Shown here in pieces: positions 8,493 to 16,072 of a DNA stretch of 64,000 bases. The stretch's first letter is position 1; every line of letters begins with the position of its first letter. Under the pieces are notes generated by a model. That model saw nothing but the letters and a program-made list of their open reading frames with translations, did not search any database and was not told the DNA's origin. The stretch spans positions 214,720 through 278,719 of the forward strand of contig NZ_WWCT01000006.1 of NCBI RefSeq assembly GCF_009857605.1. The letters are read 5' to 3'. The DNA is from Duganella levis. Its GTDB lineage: Bacteria > Pseudomonadota > Gammaproteobacteria > Burkholderiales > Burkholderiaceae_D. Both the position numbers and the translations under genes were made by a program.

Positions 8493-9017
8493 TCACATCC
8501 GGTTCTGATCACCGGCTGCCAAGATGGATTTATAAGAGGCATCAGCAGACTCTCCATTGACAGCGACAGCTACGTTAGCTTTCGCTTCGAATACTCGTTT
8601 TTGCAGGTCATTGAACCACTGCTTCGGGTTTCCCTGGAATTTGAGATTCGGTTCTGGGATGAATTCAACCTGCCGGCCAAATGGAGTATCGTGACAAATC
8701 AAAATCGCGACAGTGTCCTTTCCATCTCTCCCATCCTTAAAGACGACTTCCTTAACATCCGTAAGGCTAATAGACACATGCACTTCATCTAGTTCAAATC
8801 GCAATCGATCACCATCATCGAACACTTCGACGAGCAAATCCTCATCAAGTGCCTTTGACGCGAGAGCGCCGACAAAGACCACGATGCTTGTAGCGATTAA
8901 ATCGACAGCTCGATCTTTGAACCAGAAGGCAGCTAGCATCAGCGCCAGTCCAACAAGCCGGAAACAGTGCCAGCGCCAACGAATACCTTGTCGAGAAGTG
9001 TTATTCGATATTTTCAT
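8493..9017 (-). CDS. Hypothetical membrane-anchored protein of ORFan island 1
   Basis: A 174-residue protein, family not recognised. Residues about 18-55 form two short hydrophobic helices (FRLVGLALMLAAFWF and LIATSIVVFVGALAS). The rest is a soluble domain of alternating strands (DLLVEVFDDGDRLRFELDE, VAILICHDTPFGRQVEFIPEP) with a helix near WFNDLQKRVFEAKANV. The topology resembles PH-like or bPH domains on a membrane hairpin, but the match is only by pattern. It lies in the minus-strand series of small genes and is AT-richer than the surroundings. Confidence 0.6.
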   Translation of the reverse strand: MKISNNTSRQGIRWRWHCFRLVGLALMLAAFWFKDRAVDLIATSIVVFVGALASKALDEDLLVEVFDDGDRLRFELDEVHVSISLTDVKEVVFKDGRDGKDTVAILICHDTPFGRQVEFIPEPNLKFQGNPKQWFNDLQKRVFEAKANVAVAVNGESADASYKSILAAGDQNRM

Positions 9018-9090
9018 GGTGGAGTGTACTTACGTCTCGAAGGGACATTATTACTTCAGCCGATTGGGAAAACCAGAAAATATGTTTGAA

Positions 9091-9115
9091 GTCCGGTTGT
9101 GGCCGCTTGCGGCAC
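9091..9115 (+). repeat. TGGCCG palindromic element C
   Basis: GTCCGGTTGTGGCCGCTTGC then GGCAC; matches the island consensus over both half-sites. It lies upstream of the 9017 gene start. Confidence 0.6.
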
Positions 9116-9268
9116 TCGCCGAAATGACATCATATGTTATGAGTGACCACGCCTTGTTCAATCTCTATTGCGTTACTTATGACAAGATGTCGGCCATCAG
9201 CGTTTGCCATGGATAAAAATTCATTCAGTTTCCTTGACTTGATATTATTAACAACTTGTTCCTCAGAT

Positions 9269-9294
9269 GGTCTGCTTTTGGCCGATTGAAGTCG
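9269..9294 (+). repeat. TGGCCG palindromic element D
   Basis: GGTCTGCTTTTGGCCGATTG then AAGTCG. The core and left arm match the consensus; the right arm has diverged. It abuts an in-frame stop of a gene remnant on the minus strand. Confidence 0.6.
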
Positions 9295-9373
9295 AGTTAG
9301 ATACTTCTGCGGGAAAGCCAATTGGTTTCCGCTACATCAATGCCAATAACTTTTTCAAACCCACGTCTGAAGG

Positions 9374-9396
9374 GCGACTCCTGGCCGAATGTCGAC
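9374..9396 (+). repeat. TGGCCG palindromic element E
   Basis: GCGACTCCTGGCCGAATGTC then GAC. A diverged copy located 74 bases downstream of the stop of the 9470-9910 gene. Confidence 0.5.
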
Positions 9397-9469
9397 GCAG
9401 CCTTCGGGTTACGTGGCAACTTCTAGAGCCGAGTAGACTTGAGAAGGGCGTTGCCCCCAGTTTCCCAGA

Positions 9470-9910
9470 TTACTTCATAAATAAGCTCGTCGCAGCAGTG
9501 ACAAACAGAGCAACAGCAAGTACAAGCACCCCATATAGCAATGGCACTGGTGTTTTTTGCGAAATTGCAAACGCCACGTAAGCTTCTTTTGGACGATTAC
9601 CTGTCACCAACGCGACCAACGGAAGTGCCGCCAAGGCGGCAATGCTGCCCCCGCCGGCACCGAGAGCAAGTCCCCGCCAATCATCGTTTAAGAGGAAGCC
9701 CGACATATATATACAGATACCCACCAATAATCCTAAAAATAGCAAAAAATTCGCAATCCCGATGCTTATTCGATTTTGTCTGATTAGCGTTTCCGCGTTT
9801 TTGCCATTGAAAATTCTGGGAACCCAGCGAGCCAGCGCTATACAGAAAGCAATCGCCAGTAGACCGCCCAGAAGACCACTAATTATCGGTCTAATCGATT
9901 CAAATTCCAT
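9470..9910 (-). CDS. Hypothetical four-helix integral membrane protein
   Basis: A 146-residue protein with four hydrophobic segments (about residues 9-29, 48-70, 77-103 and 122-143) separated by short polar loops containing RQNRISIG and TGNRPKEAYVAF. No known family is recognised. The gene starts at ATG 9910 with no clear Shine-Dalgarno sequence and belongs to the same-strand array of small genes. It is an orphan inner-membrane protein. Confidence 0.6.
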   Translation of the reverse strand: MEFESIRPIISGLLGGLLAIAFCIALARWVPRIFNGKNAETLIRQNRISIGIANFLLFLGLLVGICIYMSGFLLNDDWRGLALGAGGGSIAALAALPLVALVTGNRPKEAYVAFAISQKTPVPLLYGVLVLAVALFVTAATSLFMK

Positions 9911-9951
9911 CTAGACTCGCCTTTTAAAAAGTAAGATGCGAAATTAATGAA

Positions 9952-10066
9952 TTATTGACTGAGTTTCTTTGCGATGTCGTTATTCGCGTAGTGACAGTAC
10001 TTAAAATTCTTCATTTGCGAAATATCAGTAACAGCATTGTTTAGATATTCGGTGTCCGCTTCTGGC
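9952..10066 (-). pseudogene. Gene tail truncated at palindromic element F
   Basis: On the minus strand a frame opens inside element F and reads EADTEYLNNAVTDI, SQMKNFKYCHYANNDI and AKKLSQ to a TAA at 9954-9952. The peptide looks like a genuine C-terminus, but no start codon or upstream coding sequence exists: the frame is cut off at the element. This suggests a gene that lost its 5' part by recombination at the repeat. The family is unknown. Confidence 0.4.
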
Positions 10067-10078
10067 CGTTAAGCGTCA
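10052..10078 (+). repeat. TGGCCG palindromic element F
   Basis: GTGTCCGCTTCTGGCCGTTA then AGCGTCA, with a CGCTT/AAGCG stem. It overlaps the stop codon of the 10076-10390 gene. Confidence 0.7.
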
Positions 10079-10390
10079 TTTTTTAAATATTTTTTCCATC
10101 AAAAAAACACCCGCTGCTAACGAAATACAAACGCCGACTCCCAACAAGAATAGGGGTGCTCCGAACGCTACAAGCATCGCAGGAATCATAACCAATGCTT
10201 GAATATCAATTCCGTGAACATAACATGGATTGGTTCCTCCTTCGTTGACCTCACAATCGAGGGTTCGAGAAATCAAGAACATGACGTATGCAAAAAGAGC
10301 CAAAAGTAGCCATGTTACAAGAATTTTTAAAGCGGTCTTCAGTAGCGACACCCAAGGACTCGTGCGATGCGATCCTTCATTCTCATTCAT
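10076..10390 (-). CDS. Hypothetical two-helix membrane protein
   Basis: A 104-residue protein with an N-terminal membrane helix (about residues 15-40), an extracytoplasmic loop with two cysteines (DCEVNEGGTNPCYVHG) that could form a disulfide, and a second long hydrophobic segment (about 68-98) before a short basic tail. No family is recognised. Its stop codon falls inside palindromic element F, and elements G and H lie just upstream of its start. This is the arrangement seen throughout the island. Confidence 0.6.
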   Translation of the reverse strand: MNENEGSHRTSPWVSLLKTALKILVTWLLLALFAYVMFLISRTLDCEVNEGGTNPCYVHGIDIQALVMIPAMLVAFGAPLFLLGVGVCISLAAGVFLMEKIFKK

Positions 10391-10424
10391 GATTAGCCTT
10401 GCCAGTCTATCGGATGATTTTGAA

Positions 10425-10449
10425 CGGCAGCTGTTGGCCGAAAGGCGTC
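10425..10449 (+). repeat. TGGCCG palindromic element G
   Basis: CGGCAGCTGTTGGCCGAAAG then GCGTC. It is upstream of the 10390 gene start and only 22 bases from element H, so two elements are stacked here. Confidence 0.55.
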
Positions 10450-10471
10450 AATTCTCATCCATAATTCGAAT

Positions 10472-10497
10472 GTCCGGTAGTGGCCGACTTCTACCGG
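10472..10497 (+). repeat. TGGCCG palindromic element H
   Basis: A perfect 7-bp stem, CCGGTAG (10474-10480) with CTACCGG (10491-10497), around the TGGCCG core. The arms differ from the consensus but still pair, which points to selection for the hairpin. It follows the stop of the interrupted gene at 10525. Confidence 0.65.
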
Positions 10498-10524
10498 TTT
10501 GCTGTTCCAGCACATGAGTGCGCT

Positions 10525-10896
10525 CTAACGGACAGGATACATCACTATTTTGGGGGACTTCGAATTTGACACGCCGACGCTATAACCACAATCCAACTTC
10601 GCCGGAACACATTCGAAATCGATATTCCAGCCAATATCAATGACACCAGGCGGCGCAGGAATTATTGAGAAATATCTATATCCCACGTCGCTAATGCGAA
10701 ATCTATTTCTGGGGATTTTTTTGACATGGACTAAATAATTTTAAGCCAGACCAACGACCTCGCTCGGCAGTAGCACGGGAACTTGCATGTGTGGCGACGG
10801 CATAGGCGACTTGTCTTCAGCCTGAACAAGCCCCTCAGCAACAAAGATGAGCACCAAAAAAACTATTTTAAACATAGTCTCCATTTTTGAATTCAT
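10525..10896 (-). pseudogene. Small secreted protein gene interrupted by an in-frame TAA
   Basis: A 124-codon frame starts at ATG 10896 with GGAG eight bases upstream. The first 26 residues form a signal peptide (MFKIVFLVLIFVAEGLVQA, then EDKSP), and codon 52 (10743-10741) is TAA. After it the same frame stays open for 71 codons to a TAG at 10525, with protein-like sequence such as IIPAPPGVIDIGWNIDFEC and VPAKLDCGYSVGVS, including two cysteines. The simplest reading is a periplasmic or secreted protein of about 120 residues inactivated by one nonsense mutation. Alternatives are a real 51-residue secreted peptide, or a sequencing error. The family is unknown. Confidence 0.55.
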
Positions 10897-10903
10897 CAAA
10901 CAC

Positions 10904-10933
10904 GCTCCGTCTGGTATTGGCCGTATGCCGTCC
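10904..10933 (+). repeat. TGGCCG palindromic element I
   Basis: CTCCGTCTGGTATTGGCCGT then ATGCCGTCC. It lies 9 bases beyond the stop of the 10942-11217 gene and overlaps the ribosome site of the interrupted gene at 10896. Confidence 0.6.
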
Positions 10934-10941
10934 CGGCAATT

Positions 10942-11217
10942 TCATCCATGATAATCAATATCTCCACAGGTGGGATCAATATCCTTAACGTGGTCAACTG
11001 GCGGTGATTGAAAAAGCAGCACGTGCTCCCGAGCCAAATGCCAAGTTAGGTAAGCGCCGAATATAGGTACTAGCACGATAAGAGCTGTTTGTGCCCACTG
11101 TTGCGCAGGCTCGTAAAACGACGAGGCGAATACCTTTCGCACGGCGAATGCGTCAAGGGCAAGCGGCACCACAGCAAGCGCTACGAGAATCCATCCGGTT
11201 GAAGTAAGTGTGTTCAT
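10942..11217 (-). CDS. Hypothetical two-helix membrane protein
   Basis: A 91-residue protein with hydrophobic helices at about residues 7-25 and 42-62. The connecting loop is short and polar (VRKVFASSFYEPAQQW), and the hydrophilic C-terminus ends SPPVDHVKDIDPTCGDIDYHG. This resembles PLDc_N-like or DUF two-helix membrane proteins only in topology; no family is claimed. It is the next member of the minus-strand island, followed at its 3' end by palindromic element I. Confidence 0.55.
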   Translation of the reverse strand: MNTLTSTGWILVALAVVPLALDAFAVRKVFASSFYEPAQQWAQTALIVLVPIFGAYLTWHLAREHVLLFQSPPVDHVKDIDPTCGDIDYHG

Positions 11218-11234
11218 ATTATCTTGAAGGTGAG

Positions 11235-11324
11235 CTAAGCCTCAATAAAAACTTCCATACATTGATAAGCCTCCCGAAGCGAAATCACTTCATCAAAATC
11301 AGGAGTGTCTAAATTGGTGTTCAT
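11235..11324 (-). CDS. Putative 29-residue ORF, probably a truncated gene start
   Basis: ATG at 11324 opens MNTNLDTPDFDEVISL, then REAYQCMEVFIEA, and stops at 11237-11235. The composition is protein-like (acidic N-terminus, amphipathic helix), but no Shine-Dalgarno sequence is visible. It may be the surviving 5' end of a larger gene or a leader peptide for the gene 18 bases downstream. Confidence 0.3.
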   Translation of the reverse strand: MNTNLDTPDFDEVISLREAYQCMEVFIEA

Positions 11325-11342
11325 AGTGGTGTCAGGTTCGTA

Positions 11343-11372
11343 AAGGACTGGCTCTGGCCGATACCGGTCCTT
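11343..11372 (+). repeat. TGGCCG palindromic element J
   Basis: AAGGACTGG (11343-11351) pairs with CCGGTCCTT (11364-11372), a 9-bp stem with one G-T pair around CTCTGGCCGATA. The arms differ from the consensus but pair well. It is the last copy before mazEF. Confidence 0.65.
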
Positions 11373-11429
11373 CAAACTTCCAGCTCACCTGTTCGCGGGT
11401 ATTATTACGAGTCTTAGCTAGAGCAAACT

Positions 11430-11777
11430 TTAATCGGTAATTGCGCGCAGCCGAGCCAGCGCATCTTCAATCACATACTCAGGCGCAGTTTCAACTCGCT
11501 TGGCCTTTCTTGCTTCCAAGTCCAGCATACGAATCTGGTTAACTAACGCCACGCCTTGCGTCTTCATACCTGCGCCGTACAGGGATGCTGCGAAACCTGC
11601 ATGCCGAGCGAAGTCACCGCCCTGCCTTATTGGCGCAACCAGCACCACACCTAGCGCATTGAATACACTTGTAGACAGCACGAGTACGGGGCGCTTGCCC
11701 CTTTGCTCATGCCCTTGCGTCGGATCGAGGCTTACCATCACGATGTCACCTCGCCCAAATTTGCTACGGCTCACCAC
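11430..11777 (-). CDS. mazF: MazF/PemK-type mRNA interferase toxin
   Basis: A 115-residue toxin of the MazF/PemK/ChpB fold, an endoribonuclease that cuts mRNA at short sequence motifs when freed from its antitoxin. The family signatures are RGDIVMVSLDPTQGHEQRGKRPVLVLS at residues 9-35 (catalytic Arg in the GHEQRGKRP loop) and APIRQGG near residue 48, followed by QGVALVNQIRMLDL. The GTG start overlaps the end of the antitoxin gene by 7 bases, so the pair is translationally coupled. Normal family length is about 110-115. It sits at the right border of ORFan island 1. Confidence 0.92.
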   Translation of the reverse strand: MVSRSKFGRGDIVMVSLDPTQGHEQRGKRPVLVLSTSVFNALGVVLVAPIRQGGDFARHAGFAASLYGAGMKTQGVALVNQIRMLDLEARKAKRVETAPEYVIEDALARLRAITD

Positions 11778-12022
11778 GCTTCTCGCCCTACAGGCTTGAC
11801 GTTAGACCACTCCGCCAAATCGGCCGGCTCCAGTGCTGTAATGTCACATTGGGCCACCAGGTCAGCCAGCGAATAAGACGGGCGAGCTGCTTTCAATAGC
11901 ACTCCTTCAGGCTGCACATTGACGCTCAACTTATCGCCCAAAGTTACTTTGAGTATGCCCAGCAACTCAGTGGGCAAACGCACCGCAGCGCTGTTGCCCC
12001 ATTTCTGAATTGACAATTCCAT
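11771..12022 (-). CDS. mazE: MazE/ChpS-type antitoxin (AbrB fold)
   Basis: An 83-residue antitoxin. Residues 1-46 form the swapped-hairpin DNA-binding AbrB domain with the typical IQKWGNSAAVRLPTELL start. The C-terminal half (SYSLADLVAQCDI, ALEPADLAEWSN) is the toxin-neutralising tail. It precedes the toxin with a 7-base overlap. MazE proteins usually repress their own promoter, and the 60-90 bp AT-rich sequence upstream is the likely site. Confidence 0.92.
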   Translation of the reverse strand: MELSIQKWGNSAAVRLPTELLGILKVTLGDKLSVNVQPEGVLLKAARPSYSLADLVAQCDITALEPADLAEWSNVKPVGREAW

Positions 12023-12097
12023 GAATCATCCAGATGTTGATACATTGTAAATTCATCCGAAATATCATGTCAACGCAAGGATGGGCAACGTTTCAGC

Positions 12098-13336
12098 CTA
12101 CTCCAACGGCAGTATCAATGCATCCAGCTGGCCTGGATAATGCTCAAGCAGCCAGCGGGCTTTTTGCGCGAATACCGGTTCGCTCTTGTAGGCGCGCGCG
12201 GCGGCAAGCATGTTATGCATCGCATGCTTGTTGATGCCGTCTACCGATCCCTCCTTCGGATCGATTTCCGGATACGGCCACTTCTCCCCGTTCACATAGC
12301 GCGCGACGAAGCGGTAGCCTTGGGCGATGCTGTGCGCATCTTCGCCATGCTCCCAGACTTTCTGCCCCGTCAGTTCGCCATAACGTCCCAGGTAGCCAAA
12401 CGCCTCCAGCGCAAAATTGACGTAGCCGGATGGCCGCGTGCGCTCAAGTTCGGCGATCAACTTGCCTTCGCGATCGATCTGACCGGCGATGCGGCGGATC
12501 TTGGTGATGTCCAGCTCGCGCTTGGCGATCTCCTGCTGCCCGGTGTACAAGGCATACGCCACCACTTGCGCGGAATAGAAGGTGCCGTGGTTGTTGTGCG
12601 CGTTGCTTTCTTCAAAGCCGTTGCGGCTGTTGAGCAGCCAGTTCAGGTAATCGCGATACCAGGCGCGCACGCCGGCATTTTCGGCGTCGCTCAGCGCCTC
12701 GGTCGGTTGCAGCAAGGCCAGACTGTCCATCACGTCGATCAGCGACCGGCTGCTGATGATGCCGATGCCGCGTCCGTTCACCCGGCCCGGAATCGCCTGC
12801 CCGTAATCCAGGTTGGGATTCATGCGGGTTTCCGGCGCGAGGAACCAGGCGCGGGACAGTTCGCCCGCCTTCAGCGCATATTTCTGTTCGCCGGTGAAGT
12901 ACCAGGCCAGCGCCAGCACCGTGACGTCATGCGAGAACTTGCCCATGCGGGTGCTGTCCGTGCCGTCGGTGGACGAGGCCGGATTGTGCACGCCATCCTT
13001 GCGGATGTAAGGCAAGCCGTCCGCTTTCGCCGGATCGGGCCACCAGTACGGCCCGAAGCTGAAGAAGTCATGCTTGTCGCCGCTGGCCGGGCTCAGGGTC
13101 TTGTCCACTACGCTGTAGCGCCGGTGGGACAGCGCCGCATTCGCCTCCTTCAGCAACGAGTCATACGATGGCTGATAGAGCGGATCATGCGCCGCCAGCT
13201 TCTGTTTGGCCAGCGCCAGCTCGGCCGGATCGTAAGTATAGAACTGCGACGGCGAGGCCGCCAGCGCAGGTGCGGACAGGCTCGCGGCCAGCCAGGCCGC
13301 GCACCACAGGGAGCGATTGATCATCATGGCTCGCAT
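12098..13336 (-). CDS. Alginate_lyase-fold polysaccharide lyase (PL5/PL38-like), secreted
   Basis: A 412-residue protein with a signal peptide (cleavage after APALAA, about residue 27), predicted periplasmic or secreted. The all-alpha (alpha/alpha toroid) alginate_lyase domain fills the rest: FFSFGPYWWPDP near residue 90, MNPNLDYGQAIPGRVNGRGIGI near 165-187, and the catalytic-type H247-N-N-H250 motif. Enzymes of this fold cleave uronate polymers such as alginate or glucuronan by beta-elimination. Its ATG at 13336 shares one base with the stop of the TonB receptor gene (TGATG), so the two are coupled. Which uronate it attacks cannot be told from sequence. Confidence 0.8.
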   Translation of the reverse strand: MRAMMINRSLWCAAWLAASLSAPALAASPSQFYTYDPAELALAKQKLAAHDPLYQPSYDSLLKEANAALSHRRYSVVDKTLSPASGDKHDFFSFGPYWWPDPAKADGLPYIRKDGVHNPASSTDGTDSTRMGKFSHDVTVLALAWYFTGEQKYALKAGELSRAWFLAPETRMNPNLDYGQAIPGRVNGRGIGIISSRSLIDVMDSLALLQPTEALSDAENAGVRAWYRDYLNWLLNSRNGFEESNAHNNHGTFYSAQVVAYALYTGQQEIAKRELDITKIRRIAGQIDREGKLIAELERTRPSGYVNFALEAFGYLGRYGELTGQKVWEHGEDAHSIAQGYRFVARYVNGEKWPYPEIDPKEGSVDGINKHAMHNMLAAARAYKSEPVFAQKARWLLEHYPGQLDALILPLE

Positions 13337-16056
13337 CAGAAGTTAAACGTCGCGCGCGCACGGTAGGTACGGCCGACCGGGCTGGCTTCGCCGCTGGAGT
13401 AGCCTTCGCCACGGTAGTTGGCTGCTGGCGGATCGCGGTCGAACAGGTTGTTGACGCCGACCATCAGGCTCCACTGCTTGTAGCCGTTGTACTGCATCGA
13501 CCAGTTGTAGACGGTGTACTGATCGATCACGTGGTAAGCGGTGCCGCTGTTGCGGTCCTCAAAGCTCTGCTTGTATTGCTGGTTGATGGTCGAGGTCCAG
13601 TTGCCGTTGGCGCTGATCCATTTCGCCGACGCGCCATACTTCCAGCGGAAGTTCATGACGTTGGCATCCAGCGGGCCAAATTTATTGACGCTGGAAATCC
13701 ATGCGCCGTTGCGGTCGACCTGCGTTTCAAACTCGTGTACATACGTGCCGTCCAGCTGCACGCCAAACTGGCCCCATCGGGTTTTAGGGAAGTTGTAGGT
13801 GGTGGTCAGGTCGATGCCGTCGGTGCGCACGCCGCCCATATTGGTCAGGCGATCGTCGATGTACAGCAGATTACCCTTGGGGTCGCGCACGAACAGATTG
13901 GCATAGGCGGGATTCTGGAACAGCGTCGGCTGGGTCAGTTGGCCGATCGAATCACGCAACTGGACGCGGAAGTAGTCCAGCGATACCAGCAGCGAACGGG
14001 TCGGCGTAAATACCACGCCCAGGTTGAAGGTCTTGGAACGCTCCGGACCGACCTGCGGATTGGCGCCGGTGTTGATCGGCTGGCGCGCATTGCACACGGT
14101 GCTCGGGTTGTAGCCCGGCAAAGCCGTGCCGCCGGTGGTAGCGCCCGGCGAGCCGCCAGGGCACAGCACCGGATCGTTATAGGTGGTGCTGGTGATGCCG
14201 GTCGGGCCATCGGTGGCGCCGAAGTAGCGCTCGGCCAGCGTCGGCGCGCGGAAGCCGGTGCCGGCCGAACCGCGCAGCATGACCCACTCCGCCGGCTTGT
14301 AACGGAAGCTGGCTTTCGGATTGGTGGTGGCGCCGAAGTCGCTGTAGCGGTCGGTACGCACGGCCAGGTCGACGTCCAGCGCCTTGGTGATCGGGAAGTC
14401 GAGCTCGGCGTAGACGGCCACGACATTGCGCGAGGCGCTCTGGTTGGTCGCTGCGGTATTGCCGGTCTGGCCGCCGGACAGCGCCACCGTGGCAGGAATC
14501 GAGTTATACGAGAAGTCGTGATACGCGCTGCCGCCGACCGCCAGCGAGACCGCGCCGCCGGGCAGCGTCATCAGTTCGCGGCTGCCGCTCAGGTCGATGC
14601 CGTTCATGCGCGTCAAACCGGCGTTGGCGGTCTGGCCGTTGGTGGAGATGCTGCTCAGGTAATCCTTGCCGGCTTGATCTTGCAGGCCGAACGGATTGAG
14701 CTGGCCATTGGCGACGCCAGCCAGCAAGTCGTAGCTGTTGACGAAGCCGGAACGGAAGCTGGTGCGGGTGCTGTACAGCGCGGACCAGAAGCTGGCCTTG
14801 TAATCCCAGGCGCCCAGGCGGCCTTCGTCGTCCACCGTCAGGCGGGTGGTTTCGGTTTTGTAGTCCAGCACGGTCGGGCCGAGGTCGCCGTACAGCGACC
14901 AGGCCAGCGTCAGCTTCTGGTTTGTGATGCCGGGCATGGCCGGGACGATGCCCTTGCCCGGATAGTATTTGCTGTTCGGGCCGATGGTCAGCGCCGGGAA
15001 GTTGGCGATCGATGGGTTGATGCCGAAAGTCGGATTTTTTACCGGACGGTTATAGATCGACGAATACAGCAGCGAGGCCGACAGCTTGTGGTCCTCGCCC
15101 AGCATCAGCGTACCCTTGGTGAACAGCGACGCTTCCTGGCTTTCCTTGGTCAGCGCCAGGCTATTGGCAGTGTAGCTCGCGGTACAGGTGTTGTTCAGGC
15201 CGGGGCTGGAATACGGCGCCAGGCAGCCGCTCGCATAGTAGGGATTGCCGCCGATGGTAATATTGCCGACCTTGGTCGAGCCGTCCGCCAGCGTGACGTT
15301 GGCCGGTATTGAATTGCCGCCCTTGGTCAGCTTGGGCGGCGGGAAGCCGGCGCTGGCCAGCCGCGCATCGGAGGTGATATTCGGCCGCGCCGATTGCGGC
15401 AGCGCATTCTGGTTATTGATGTCGCCGGTAACGTAGACGTTCCAGCCGTCGGTGCTCAGGTTGCCCTTGCCGGCGATGAAGCTCAAGCCGGTCGATTCGC
15501 CGCCGCCACTCTTGCTCGGCGCACTGCCCTTCAGCGTCAGCGAGGCGCCGGTGTAGGATTTTTTGGTGACGAAGTTGATCACGCCGCCAATCGCGTCACT
15601 GCCGTAGATGGACGAGGCGCCATCGCGCAGCACCTCGGTGCGATCGAGCGCGCTGACCGGGATGCTGTTCGGGTTGATCGGCACGTCGTTCAGGCGTTTT
15701 CCGTCCAGCAGCACCAGCGTGCGCGAGGTGCCGATGCCGCGCATATTGGCGCTGTTGCCGACGCCGGAGGTGGTGTTCGGCACGAAGTCCGAAGCGGTCG
15801 ACATTGACATCAGGATATCGTCGATGGTCACCATGCCCTGCGCCAGCCAGTCTTCCGCCTTGACCACGGTGACCGGCAGGGCCTGGTCGGCCACCGCGCG
15901 CTTGATGCTGGAACCGGTAATTTCCACTTTTTGCATGGTGTCGTCTTGCTGCGCCTGGGCAACTGCGGACATGCTTAACAATGCCAGGGCGACTGCGGCC
16001 GGCAAGCGGCGTGGCAGCATAAGATGAGTAGTCTTGTGATTCAAGTGCGTCTCCAT
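13336..16056 (-). CDS. TonB-dependent receptor of the uronate-polysaccharide locus
   Basis: A 906-residue outer-membrane receptor that imports oligosaccharides using TonB energy. I take ATG 16056 as the start: it gives a signal peptide ending SAVAQAQ and avoids overlap with the upstream lyase, whereas the longer frame to 16122 does not. The plug domain follows (VEITGSSIKRAVADQALPVTV, then NMRGIGTSRTLVLLDGKRLND and GASSIYGSDAIGGVINFVTKK), then a 22-strand barrel ending in ARATFNF with the terminal Phe. The SIKR/GSDAIGGVINFVT type is usual among carbohydrate receptors. It lies between two lyases on one transcript. Confidence 0.9.
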   Translation of the reverse strand: METHLNHKTTHLMLPRRLPAAVALALLSMSAVAQAQQDDTMQKVEITGSSIKRAVADQALPVTVVKAEDWLAQGMVTIDDILMSMSTASDFVPNTTSGVGNSANMRGIGTSRTLVLLDGKRLNDVPINPNSIPVSALDRTEVLRDGASSIYGSDAIGGVINFVTKKSYTGASLTLKGSAPSKSGGGESTGLSFIAGKGNLSTDGWNVYVTGDINNQNALPQSARPNITSDARLASAGFPPPKLTKGGNSIPANVTLADGSTKVGNITIGGNPYYASGCLAPYSSPGLNNTCTASYTANSLALTKESQEASLFTKGTLMLGEDHKLSASLLYSSIYNRPVKNPTFGINPSIANFPALTIGPNSKYYPGKGIVPAMPGITNQKLTLAWSLYGDLGPTVLDYKTETTRLTVDDEGRLGAWDYKASFWSALYSTRTSFRSGFVNSYDLLAGVANGQLNPFGLQDQAGKDYLSSISTNGQTANAGLTRMNGIDLSGSRELMTLPGGAVSLAVGGSAYHDFSYNSIPATVALSGGQTGNTAATNQSASRNVVAVYAELDFPITKALDVDLAVRTDRYSDFGATTNPKASFRYKPAEWVMLRGSAGTGFRAPTLAERYFGATDGPTGITSTTYNDPVLCPGGSPGATTGGTALPGYNPSTVCNARQPINTGANPQVGPERSKTFNLGVVFTPTRSLLVSLDYFRVQLRDSIGQLTQPTLFQNPAYANLFVRDPKGNLLYIDDRLTNMGGVRTDGIDLTTTYNFPKTRWGQFGVQLDGTYVHEFETQVDRNGAWISSVNKFGPLDANVMNFRWKYGASAKWISANGNWTSTINQQYKQSFEDRNSGTAYHVIDQYTVYNWSMQYNGYKQWSLMVGVNNLFDRDPPAANYRGEGYSSGEASPVGRTYRARATFNF

Positions 16057-16072
16057 TTTTATAGGTCGGGAA

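Larger units (their letters stand above)
9018..9469. other. 452-bp gap with three palindromic elements and gene debris
   Basis: This stretch holds elements C (9091-9115), D (9269-9294) and E (9374-9396). Between E and D the minus strand reads a tail-like peptide ending IDVAETNWLSRRSI before a stop at element D, probably the 3' end of a lost gene. The 63-codon frame at 9130-9321 starts at TTG inside that debris and runs through element D. I do not call it a gene. Confidence 0.45.

Noticed and set aside
9130..9321. 63-codon minus-strand frame starting at TTG
   Set aside because: It runs through palindromic element D and begins inside the debris of another frame; no ribosome site.
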